DNA of 10,655 bases. Origin: Pseudomonadota bacterium. GTDB taxonomy: Bacteria > Pseudomonadota > Gammaproteobacteria > Burkholderiales > Burkholderiaceae_C. Position numbers and translations under genes: made by a program. The notes below the pieces were generated by a model. It was not told the origin of the DNA. It saw only the letters and a program-made list of their open reading frames with translations, and searched no databases. Positions 1 to 6,332 of the stretch are shown one piece after another (position 1 is the first letter of the stretch; each line of letters opens with the position of its first letter). The stretch is taken from the NCBI GenBank assembly GCA_023435325.1, contig JAEYRT010000190.1, positions 1 to 10,655 on the forward strand, read 5' to 3'.

Positions 1-1359
1 CATGGGGACGGTGGCAATCAGGCGCTGCATCTGCAGGCCGTGGGTCGCAGCACCCAGAATCATGACGCCCACATGGTTGCCCTGGGCATAGCGCACCAGA
101 GCCTGGGCCACGTCGCTGGCTTCCAGCACGTGAAAACTCAGTCCATGCCCTCGGGTTTCCAGGCCTTGTGCCCACTGTTTCAGACGTGCCAGATGCAGGC
201 GGTGGAGCTGTGTTTCACTGCGGCTGCTGTCGGTCGTGCTGCTGGCCGAGGGAGCAATGACCGTGACCACTGCCAGCCGTGCGCCAGGGCGAGTGGACAA
301 GGAACGCGCCACTGCCTGGCGCAGGCTATAGAGCGTGGCGTCGCTGACATCCTTGTGCGGTACCGCCACCATCAGGATGGGCACTTCACCAATCTGCTGC
401 GAAGGCAGAGGGCTGGGGTGGTATTCCATGCCGGCGGCCTTGATCCAGCGCCGCAGCTTGCCGAACAGGGAAAGGCCATGCAGACGCTTTCCGCGCTGGG
501 TAATAGGCACCTGGTCGGGATTGCCGAGGTCAAAAGCCAGTTCGGCTGCTGTGGCATAGCGCTGTGCGGCTTCAGGCTCCAGACAGCGCAGGATGATTTC
601 CTGCAGCCAGTCCGGTGTGTCGGCACGCAGACTGCGCGGGGGTGTGGGTGCCATCCACATGCGTTGACGCATGCCACCTTCGGTGATCGGGCTGCCGAAA
701 GGCAGCTCGCCCGTGAGCAGTTCGTACATCATGACGCCGATGGCAAAAATGTCGCTGCGCAGGTCGCCGCGCACACCCACGATTTGTTCTGGTGCGATCC
801 AGGCGGGCGAACCCACGGCCTTGCGCAATTCTTCTGCGAGCAGATCAGGGTAATGCGCATGGCAGGACAGGCCAAAGTCCAGCAGCACGGCATTGCCGCT
901 GGGCTGGATCAGGACGTTGCCGGGCTTGAGATCGAGGTGGCAACAGTTTTGCTGGTGCAAGCTGTGTGCGGCCTGTGCCGTGGCCATACCCAGGCGGCAT
1001 ACGGTTTCAATGGGTAATGGACCGGGCTGGTCCAGCCAGTGCTGCAGGGTCTGGCCGGCCATGTGCTCCATCACCAGATAAGGCAGGCGCAACAAGTCGC
1101 CAGCGGCCACAAAGCGCGGCACATGCGCGCCGTGCAAATGGGGCAGGATCTGCAGTTCCGTTTCAAAGCTGACAATGTTCTCAGCCCCGTCTCCGGCTGC
1201 CATGCGCGGAATTTTCATGACCATGGGAAAGCCGGGTGCAGTCGCTGGCCGCTGGGACTGCGCATAGCGCACGCTGTAGATGTGTGCCATGCCGCCGGCA
1301 TGGATGCAGCCCTCGATCAGGAAGCCGTCAATGTGGGTGCCGGGGTCGAGCTTTTTCAT
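1..1359 (-). CDS. Hanks-type serine/threonine protein kinase fused to a universal stress protein domain (C-terminus cut by window edge)
   Basis: The 453 visible codons are open from an ATG at 1359 to the left edge. Residues about 10-280 are a protein kinase: a degenerate glycine loop (17-28), ATP-anchoring Lys49, an alpha-C Glu near 66-68, a catalytic loop HLDLKPGN (141-148) with Asp143, Lys145 and Asn148, DFG (161-163), APE (189-191), and Asp203 before the ELLTGELPFG stretch. All the usual catalytic residues are present, so the kinase should be active. The residue before the catalytic Asp is Leu instead of Arg, so this is a non-RD kinase. After a linker, residues about 325-453 resemble a UspA domain, ending near a degenerate ATP-binding loop (GAATHG, 436-441). 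No transmembrane helix is visible, so a cytoplasmic location is likely. The start overlaps the stop of the upstream phosphatase gene by ATGA, which implies translational coupling. The kinase fold is certain from its motifs; the USP assignment is strong but its end is missing. Substrates are unknown. Confidence 0.92.
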   Translation of the reverse strand, partial: MKKLDPGTHIDGFLIEGCIHAGGMAHIYSVRYAQSQRPATAPGFPMVMKIPRMAAGDGAENIVSFETELQILPHLHGAHVPRFVAAGDLLRLPYLVMEHMAGQTLQHWLDQPGPLPIETVCRLGMATAQAAHSLHQQNCCHLDLKPGNVLIQPSGNAVLLDFGLSCHAHYPDLLAEELRKAVGSPAWIAPEQIVGVRGDLRSDIFAIGVMMYELLTGELPFGSPITEGGMRQRMWMAPTPPRSLRADTPDWLQEIILRCLEPEAAQRYATAAELAFDLGNPDQVPITQRGKRLHGLSLFGKLRRWIKAAGMEYHPSPLPSQQIGEVPILMVAVPHKDVSDATLYSLRQAVARSLSTRPGARLAVVTVIAPSASSTTDSSRSETQLHRLHLARLKQWAQGLETRGHGLSFHVLEASDVAQALVRYAQGNHVGVMILGAATHGLQMQRLIATVPM

Positions 1360-2111
1360 CGTCCTTGCTCCAGGCGCTGGACAAATGCGGACGGCATGCC
1401 ACTGCGCTGCACGGCCAGCAGGGCGCTGTTGTAGTCATAAGGCACGCGGTGGAACGTCATGGTGGCAGCCTCGTCGTCATACATGGCATACATGGCGCGC
1501 ACGTCACCATCGCGTGGCTGGCCGCAAGAGCCCACAATGGCCAGCCACTGGCGGTGCGTAGGCACGGGGATGGGCACGCCAGGCTGGGGGACAAAACGCA
1601 TGAGCTTGGCCGTAGGGGTGAGGTAATACAGCGACTGCTGATGGACATGGCCGCTGAAGACAAAGCGGATGCCGGGGTCGAGCTCGCTGGCCGCCACCAT
1701 GCTGCGTTCGGCCATTATGCTGTTCTCCACATAGGGCCAGCGCTCAGGGTGGTGCGCGCTGGCATGCACGAGCAAAACCTGGCCATGTTGCTCCAGCAAG
1801 GGCAGCTGTTCCAGAAAGGTGAGGTGTACGGGGGCCAGCTGGGCATGGGTCCACAAAGCACCTTGTTCACCAGTGTGACGGATGCGATCGGGCGGATGCA
1901 GGGCCAGGTCGTCGTGGTTGCCCCGGACCACCCAGGCTCCGTCCCGGACGGCCTGCATGATGGTGTCGAGGACGGCATCGGGCGATCCCCCATAGCCCAC
2001 CATATCCCCCAGAAATGCCCGTTGTGTCGCTCCCTGTGTTTCGGCATGGGCCATGCAGGCTTGCAGGGCTTGCAAGTTGGCGTGGATATCGGAAAACAAA
2101 GCCAGTTTCAT
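1356..2111 (-). CDS. Metallophosphoesterase, ApaH/PP2A-like family (calcineurin-type fold)
   Basis: This 251-residue protein has the full set of dinuclear metal-site motifs: DIH (Asp8, His10), GDMVGYG (Asp36), GNHD (Asn65, His66), a lone His116 in LLVHAS, and GHVH (His155, His157). The GDxVGYG spacing and the late VGSCGQPRDGD stretch (193-203) are typical of small bacterial phosphoesterases annotated as diadenosine tetraphosphatase/protein phosphatase PP2A-like. The reaction is hydrolysis of a phosphomono- or diester; the substrate cannot be read from sequence. I chose ATG at 2111 because the conserved first strand (MKLALFSDIH) begins there. A TTG at 2132 would add seven residues with no better ribosome binding site. 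The gene ends inside the start codon of the protein kinase (ATGA overlap), so the two are probably made together and may be an opposing phosphatase/kinase pair. That pairing is an inference from position. Confidence 0.93.
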   Translation of the reverse strand: MKLALFSDIHANLQALQACMAHAETQGATQRAFLGDMVGYGGSPDAVLDTIMQAVRDGAWVVRGNHDDLALHPPDRIRHTGEQGALWTHAQLAPVHLTFLEQLPLLEQHGQVLLVHASAHHPERWPYVENSIMAERSMVAASELDPGIRFVFSGHVHQQSLYYLTPTAKLMRFVPQPGVPIPVPTHRQWLAIVGSCGQPRDGDVRAMYAMYDDEAATMTFHRVPYDYNSALLAVQRSGMPSAFVQRLEQGR

Positions 2112-2190
2112 AGCCAGATATGCTGGCGCCAAAAACTGGCAGCAGGCTTGCAGGATGGCTCAGTGCAAACCCGTGTGTTTTTGTAAAAAT

Positions 2191-2270
2191 ATAGCTATCA
2201 ACGCTGTGTTTTAAGGGATTTCAGATACTTTTTTATCTGAAATCGGCTATAGGTAAGCGTCTGAAGCTAT
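2191..2270. repeat. 80-base imperfect palindrome in the divergent spacer
   Basis: The centre is a perfect 11-base inverted repeat, GATTTCAGATA (2217-2227) and TATCTGAAATC (2234-2244), around a CTTTTT loop. Outer arms 2191-2204 and 2257-2270 match at 10 of 14 positions and share exactly the same centre of symmetry, with two 12-base unpaired stretches between. The element is AT-rich compared with the flanking genes. It lies between two genes transcribed away from it, so it is not a 3' terminator of either. It could be a dispersed intergenic repeat (REP- or MITE-like) or a regulatory dyad. Confidence 0.75.
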
Positions 2271-2323
2271 TGTTTCATTGGTTCGGCTCCAGCCTATGTC
2301 GACCGCTGGCACACTAGGCCGCC

Positions 2324-2992
2324 ATGAATCCCTGCACACCCGGCCTGACTCAGGCTTGCGAAGACCGCGATTTTGTCCAATGGCACCAAGGCTGTCCCTG
2401 GTGTGCGGTCTGGGTGGTGCGTGTGGATGTGCCTGCCATGCAGTCGCTGGTGCATGCGGCGCGCCTGCACCTGGCGGCAGCTCTGTTGCCCCGCTATGAA
2501 CGTCAGGCCCATGTCACGGTGGCCTATCGCGGCCTGATGGCAGGCACGCAGGCCCATGCTGCTGCCGAGTTTGGTTCAGCCGAATTGCAGCGCGATATTG
2601 CCCTTTTGCAAAATGCCTCCGTGCCCCCGCTGGCGGTGCAGGTTCAGGGCGCAGGCAGCTTCACCACCGTGCCGTACTTGGCAGTGCAGGCCGGACAGCC
2701 GCTGCTGCAGCTGCATGAGGCGCTCAGCACCCAGGCTTCCTATCCGGGTTGGACCTACGTGCCCCACGTCACTCTGGGTCACTATGCGCGGCAGATGTCC
2801 ATGGAGCAGGTCCTTGCACAGTTGCAGGCCTGTCTGGGCGACGATGTGCTGTGGCGCACAGTGGCAGATGCTGTGTGGCTGGCCCGATATCGCACGCACG
2901 ATATTGCCGGAGCCTTGAGTTGGGAGGGGCGTTTTGATCTGCGCACCCGGACTTACCATGCGGCACCGGGCGCGCTGTTGAGTGCGTCTTGA
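2324..2992 (+). CDS. 2H phosphoesterase family protein (LigT / 2'-5' RNA ligase-like)
   Basis: The 222-residue product carries the two HxTx motifs that define the 2H phosphoesterase superfamily: HVTV (63-66) and HVTL (148-151), 85 residues apart. Members open 2',3'-cyclic phosphates or cleave other 2'-5'/cyclic phosphodiesters, with the two histidines as acid and base. The archetypal bacterial member can also join tRNA halves in vitro through 2'-5' linkages. The N-terminal 25 residues before the core are unusual in having Cys4, Cys12, Cys24 and Cys27. No signal peptide or membrane helix is seen. The start ATG at 2324 has only a weak upstream ribosome binding site, but no better in-frame start is visible. 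The gene stands alone, divergent from the phosphatase/kinase pair and convergent with ohr. The superfamily is well supported; the substrate is unknown, so no gene symbol is given. Confidence 0.85.
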   Translation: MNPCTPGLTQACEDRDFVQWHQGCPWCAVWVVRVDVPAMQSLVHAARLHLAAALLPRYERQAHVTVAYRGLMAGTQAHAAAEFGSAELQRDIALLQNASVPPLAVQVQGAGSFTTVPYLAVQAGQPLLQLHEALSTQASYPGWTYVPHVTLGHYARQMSMEQVLAQLQACLGDDVLWRTVADAVWLARYRTHDIAGALSWEGRFDLRTRTYHAAPGALLSAS

Positions 2993-3031
2993 GTCTGGCT
3001 CACCGCCAATGGAAGGGCGTGCTGAGGTCGC

Positions 3032-3451
3032 TCAGGCGACGTTCAGCGTCACGGGGATGTTGCCGCGCGTGGCGTTGGAATAGGGGCAGACCTGGTGGGC
3101 ATCATCGACCAGTTGCCGGGCCTGCGCTCCGTCTATGCCTGGCAGGTGCACCGTCATGCGCACGGCAATTCCAAAGGCCTGGCCGACAGGCCCCAGATCC
3201 ACTTCGGCATCCACGGCCACGTCTGGTGGCAGTGACAATTTCTGGCGGGCGGCAACCGCTTTGAGAGCGCCGATAAAACAGGCTGAATAGCCTGCCGCAA
3301 ACAGCTGCTCGGGATTGGTGCCCGTGCCATTGCCGCCGGGAGCGCTGAGCTGCACGTCCAGTTTGCCATCGCTGGAGCGCGAGGCACCGTCGCGGCCTCC
3401 GGTGGTATGGACCTGGGCGGTATAGAGCACCTTGTCGAGTTCTTGCGTCAT
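3032..3451 (-). CDS. ohr: Organic hydroperoxide resistance protein (Ohr, OsmC/Ohr superfamily)
   Basis: Ohr is a cytoplasmic thiol peroxidase that reduces organic and fatty acid hydroperoxides to alcohols; lipoyl-proteins are its usual reductant. The 139-residue length is typical of the Ohr subfamily. The peroxidatic Cys58 (in AGYSACFIGAL) and resolving Cys122 (in VCPYSNATRGN) are both present, as are the Arg (Arg20, TTGGRDG) and Glu (Glu48, NPEQLF) that activate the thiolate. The open frame continues upstream to 3553, but ATG at 3451 is preferred: it begins the conserved MTQELDKVLYTAQV start and is preceded by a good AAGGAG ribosome binding site about 6 bases away. The MarR-type repressor OhrR that often sits beside ohr is not in this window. 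No clear OhrR operator was identified in the 200 bases upstream. Confidence 0.95.
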   Translation of the reverse strand: MTQELDKVLYTAQVHTTGGRDGASRSSDGKLDVQLSAPGGNGTGTNPEQLFAAGYSACFIGALKAVAARQKLSLPPDVAVDAEVDLGPVGQAFGIAVRMTVHLPGIDGAQARQLVDDAHQVCPYSNATRGNIPVTLNVA

Positions 3452-3548
3452 GGATTTCTCCTTGGGAACGTGAAAACGGCTGCAGCGAGCCAATGCAACG
3501 GACAATGTAAGCGCGAGGCTGCAACGGTTGCGTAGGTCGGCATGCCAA

Positions 3549-3588
3549 AGCACAACGCCAAGCCGCAGGTGTAGCTTGGCGTTGTGTT
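3549..3588 (-). terminator. Strong hairpin, probable terminator of the 3-hydroxybutyryl-CoA dehydrogenase gene
   Basis: A perfect 13-base inverted repeat (3551-3563 with 3574-3586, arms CACAACGCCAAGC and GCTTGGCGTTGTG) encloses a 10-base loop. It lies about 70 bases past the dehydrogenase stop and about 100 bases before the ohr start, so it separates the two same-strand genes. The run of T after the stem on the minus strand is short (CTTTGG), so termination may be partial. The hairpin itself is plain to see; its role is inferred from position. Confidence 0.55.
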
Positions 3589-3655
3589 TGGGTGCAGGCG
3601 CACCTGTGTGCTTGTGTACGCATGCCGTGTGTGGCCGGCGGCATGCGCTGTCCTG

Positions 3656-4504
3656 TCAATAGGTGTAGACGCCCTGACCGGTCTTGCGACCCAGACGGCC
3701 GGCGGCCACCATTTCACGCAGCAGGTAGCAGGGGCGGTATTTGCTGTCGCCAAACTCTTCCAGGTAGACCTCCATCACGGCCAGGCACACGTCCAGACCA
3801 ATCATGTCGGCCAGCGCCAGTGGGCCAATTGGCTGGTTGCAGCCCAGCTTCATGCCGGCATCAATGTCTTCTGCTGTGGCTGTGCCTTCGGACAGCACAT
3901 AAAAGGCTTCGTTGATCATGGGCACCAGGATGCGGTTGACCACAAAGCCAGGCGCATTCTTGACGGTGATAGGGGTCTTGCCCAGTTTTTCGGACAGGGC
4001 CTTGACGGCATCGTGGGTGGCATCGCTGGTTTGCAGACCACGGATGATTTCCACCAGCGCCATCATGGGCACGGGGTTGAAAAAGTGCATGCGGATGAAC
4101 TTGTCGGCACGTTGGGTGACGGCACCCAGTTTGGTGATGGAAATCGACGAGGTGTTGGTGGCAATCAGCACTTCGGGAGCCAGCAGGCCGTCGAGTTGCT
4201 GCAGGATCTTGACCTTGAGATCGTAATTTTCGGTAGCAGCCTCGATCACCAGCTGGGCCTGCTGGAGGTCCTCGTAGCGGGTGGAAGGCTGGATCAGCGA
4301 CAAGGCTTTGTCTTTGTCTGCAGCCGTGATTTTTTCTTTCTTGATCAGGCGGTCCAGACTGCCGGCCACGGTTGCCAGGCCTTTGTCGACAGCGGCTTGT
4401 GAAATATCGACCATCACCACCTTGATGCCTGCCACTGCGCATGCCTGCGCAATGCCGTTGCCCATGGTGCCCGCGCCGACGATACCTACGGTTTGAATGC
4501 TCAC
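3656..4504 (-). CDS. 3-hydroxybutyryl-CoA dehydrogenase (3-hydroxyacyl-CoA dehydrogenase family)
   Basis: The enzyme interconverts 3-hydroxybutyryl-CoA and acetoacetyl-CoA with NAD(P)(H), in short-chain acyl-CoA and polyhydroxyalkanoate-related metabolism. The 282-residue length is that of stand-alone bacterial HBD/PaaH-type enzymes. The N-terminal Rossmann fold shows GAGTMG (10-15) and an Asp33 at the end of strand 2 that favours NAD. The catalytic set known from this family is present: Ser119, His140 (in HFFNPVPMMALVEIIRG), Glu152 and Asn190. The C-terminal dimerisation domain ends in the common GRKTGQGVYTY. The start is taken as GTG at 4504, because MSIQTVGIVGAGTMG is the conserved N-terminus and AGGGAG lies 9 bases upstream. 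The longer open frame to 4567 has no support. The gene is divergent from the GMC oxidoreductase across 104 bases. The choice between hbd, paaH and fadB2 cannot be made here, so the symbol is left blank. Confidence 0.95.
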   Translation of the reverse strand: MSIQTVGIVGAGTMGNGIAQACAVAGIKVVMVDISQAAVDKGLATVAGSLDRLIKKEKITAADKDKALSLIQPSTRYEDLQQAQLVIEAATENYDLKVKILQQLDGLLAPEVLIATNTSSISITKLGAVTQRADKFIRMHFFNPVPMMALVEIIRGLQTSDATHDAVKALSEKLGKTPITVKNAPGFVVNRILVPMINEAFYVLSEGTATAEDIDAGMKLGCNQPIGPLALADMIGLDVCLAVMEVYLEEFGDSKYRPCYLLREMVAAGRLGRKTGQGVYTY

Positions 4505-4608
4505 GATGACTATCTCCCTAGTTAATGTTGGTTTGCGGGGAAGATGGTATCGAAAAACCGGCGGCAACAGCGTAACGTAGGCGGCTTTGACGGGAAGGAG
4601 TGCGACGC
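4505..4608. promoter_or_regulatory. Divergent spacer between the dehydrogenase and GMC oxidoreductase genes
   Basis: This 104-base spacer must hold the 5' ends of both divergent genes. It contains the AGGGAG ribosome binding site of the minus-strand GTG start (about 4514-4519) and the GGAAGGAG site of the plus-strand ATG (about 4593-4600). I could not place a convincing sigma-70 -35/-10 pair for either gene. Confidence 0.4.
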
Positions 4609-6267
4609 ATGGCTGACACCTTTGACTACGTCGTCATCGGAGCAGGCTCTGCAGGCTGCGTGCTTGCAGGACGGCTGAGCGAAGATGGCAGACACCAGGT
4701 ATGTGTGCTCGAAGCAGGAGGCAGTGATGCTTCCGCGTTGGTGCAATGTCCGGCAGGCATTGCCGGCATGGGCAGAAACCGGCGCTTGAACTGGGCGATC
4801 TCCACCGTGCCGCAGGCCGGTCTGCAAGGGCGCGTCGGTTACCAGCCCAGAGGGAAAGTCGTTGGCGGGTGTAGCTCGGTCAATGCCATGATTTACCTGC
4901 GTGGACAGCCCCAGGATTATGACGATTGGGCGGCCATGGGTAATCCGGGCTGGTCCTGGGAAGAGGTCAAGCCGTGGTTTCTCAAGGCGCAACACCAAGA
5001 GCGTGGTGCGGACGCCTTCCACGCACAAGGCGGGCCTTTGATTGTGGCGGACTTGCAGCAACCCAACCCCTTGAGCCTGGACTTCGTCGAGGCGGCGGTG
5101 CAGGCAGGCCATCTGCGCAACCCGGACTTCAACGGCGCCAGCCAGGAAGGCGCAGGGCTTTATCAGGTCACGCAGAAAGCGGGGGAGCGCTGCAGCGCGG
5201 CCAAGGCCTACCTCACGCCGCACTTGCACCGCCGCAACTTGCAGCTGCGCACGGGCGCCCAGGTGCTGCGCATTCTCATGACGGCCACGGAGCAGGGCTT
5301 GCGCGCCACGGGGGTGGAATATCTGTGTGCCGGTGTGCGCCACACCGTCTACGCCCGACGTGAAGTGCTGCTCAGCGCAGGCGCGCTGCTGTCACCACAC
5401 ATCCTGATGCTCTCCGGCATCGGCCCCGCGGCGCATCTGCAGTCCGTGGGGGTGCAGGTTGTGCATGCGCTCCCAGGCGTGGGCAGCCATTTGCAGGACC
5501 ATTTGGATGCCACACTGGTGTTTGATGCACCCGGTCTGACCCAATCGTTTGGCCTGTCTGCCACGGGTGTGGCGCGTATGGCCAAGGGAGTCTGGCAGTG
5601 GCATGCGCGCCGCACGGGCATTCTGACCACCAATTTTGCTGAAGCTGGTGCGTTCCTGCGCAGCAGCCCCGAAGCCGTGCGGCCGGATCTCCAGCTGCAT
5701 TTCGTGATTGGCAAGCTGGCCGACCATGGCCGCAAGACGCTGTGGGGGCATGGTTTTTCCTGTCACGTCTGTGTGCTGCGCCCCCAAAGCCGGGGCACTG
5801 TGCGCTTGCGCAGTGCTGATCCCCTGGCGCTGCCTGCCGTGGATCCGAATTTTCTGGCTGTGCCCCAGGACTTGCACGACACCGTGCGCGGCGTGCAGAT
5901 CGTGCGCCGGATCATGGAACAACCGGCGATGGCCGTGCATGGCGCGCGCGAACTGTCTGCATCAGCAGCTGCGCAGACCCCGGAGGCCGTGGCGCAATGG
6001 ATACGCAATCACGCAGACACCATCTACCACCCCGTGGGCACCTGCCGCATGGGCCCGGGGCCTATGGATGTGGTGGATAGCCAGCTGTGCGTGCATGGCG
6101 TGCTTGGGCTGCGGGTGGTGGATGCGTCCATTTTCCCCCGGCTCATCAGCGGCAACACCAACGCGCCCACCATCATGGTGGCGGAAAAGGCGGCCCATGC
6201 CGTGCTGCAAGCCGCGCAGGCCACGCCGCAGCCACCTGTTTCATCGGCCCTGATGTCCTGCGCGTGA
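4609..6267 (+). CDS. GMC family FAD-dependent oxidoreductase (choline/alcohol dehydrogenase type)
   Basis: This is a 552-residue glucose-methanol-choline flavoprotein of the usual bacterial length (about 530-560). It should oxidise a primary alcohol to the aldehyde with FAD, passing electrons to the quinone pool or another acceptor. Visible features are the FAD-binding GAGSAG (11-16), the ribose-binding Glu35 in VLEAGG, GMC signature 1 (about 82-99, GKVVGGCSSVNAMIYLRG), GMC signature 2 (258-272, ending LSGIGP), and the C-terminal catalytic pair His474 (HPVGTCRMG) and Asn518 (SGNTNAPTIMVAEKAA). That C-terminus resembles choline dehydrogenase and the alkanol dehydrogenase AlkJ. No signal peptide is present, so a cytoplasmic, perhaps membrane-associated, location is likely. 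The start ATG at 4609 follows a strong GGAAGGAG; a GTG at 4600 would overlap that site and is rejected. No betaine aldehyde dehydrogenase or betI neighbour is visible, so choline as substrate is not supported. An unidentified alcohol is the safer statement. Confidence 0.93.
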   Translation: MADTFDYVVIGAGSAGCVLAGRLSEDGRHQVCVLEAGGSDASALVQCPAGIAGMGRNRRLNWAISTVPQAGLQGRVGYQPRGKVVGGCSSVNAMIYLRGQPQDYDDWAAMGNPGWSWEEVKPWFLKAQHQERGADAFHAQGGPLIVADLQQPNPLSLDFVEAAVQAGHLRNPDFNGASQEGAGLYQVTQKAGERCSAAKAYLTPHLHRRNLQLRTGAQVLRILMTATEQGLRATGVEYLCAGVRHTVYARREVLLSAGALLSPHILMLSGIGPAAHLQSVGVQVVHALPGVGSHLQDHLDATLVFDAPGLTQSFGLSATGVARMAKGVWQWHARRTGILTTNFAEAGAFLRSSPEAVRPDLQLHFVIGKLADHGRKTLWGHGFSCHVCVLRPQSRGTVRLRSADPLALPAVDPNFLAVPQDLHDTVRGVQIVRRIMEQPAMAVHGARELSASAAAQTPEAVAQWIRNHADTIYHPVGTCRMGPGPMDVVDSQLCVHGVLGLRVVDASIFPRLISGNTNAPTIMVAEKAAHAVLQAAQATPQPPVSSALMSCA

Positions 6268-6332
6268 CCGGGGATGTGGGACTGGCTGGGCACGTCAGCT
6301 GTCCTGCATGGGACGCAGTGTTCGTTCCCGCA

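Noticed and set aside
40..1017. Long plus-strand open frame (about 325 codons) opposite the kinase gene
   Set aside because: Its translation shows no recognisable motif, and the opposite strand encodes an intact kinase with all catalytic motifs. High-GC genes commonly produce such antisense frames.
1236..2186. Plus-strand open frame of about 316 codons opposite the metallophosphoesterase
   Set aside because: It has no motifs and is an antisense shadow of a gene with a complete set of metal-binding motifs.
2217..2244. Perfect 11-base hairpin read as a rho-independent terminator
   Set aside because: Both flanking genes are transcribed away from it and the stem is AT-rich with no downstream T run, so a terminator role is unlikely.
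3027..3040. Small hairpin (GTCGC, TCAG loop, GCGAC) between the convergent 2H phosphoesterase and ohr genes
   Set aside because: It has only five pairs, overlaps the ohr stop codon and has no T tract on either side. It is too weak to call a terminator.
3584..4402. Plus-strand open frame of about 272 codons opposite the 3-hydroxybutyryl-CoA dehydrogenase
   Set aside because: It is an antisense shadow. The minus-strand product has every catalytic residue of its family.
4522..5343. Minus-strand open frame of about 273 codons overlapping the GMC gene
   Set aside because: It has no motifs and overlaps both a divergent promoter spacer and an intact flavoprotein gene.
4609..6267. Naming the GMC oxidoreductase betA (choline dehydrogenase)
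   Set aside because: The family signature also fits AlkJ-like and polyethylene glycol-type alcohol dehydrogenases. No bet genes or choline transporter are nearby.
6268..6332. Possible terminator between the convergent GMC and diguanylate cyclase genes
   Set aside because: The best stem is GTCC/GGAC (6301-6304 with 6311-6314), only four pairs and without a T run. I see nothing supportable in this spacer.
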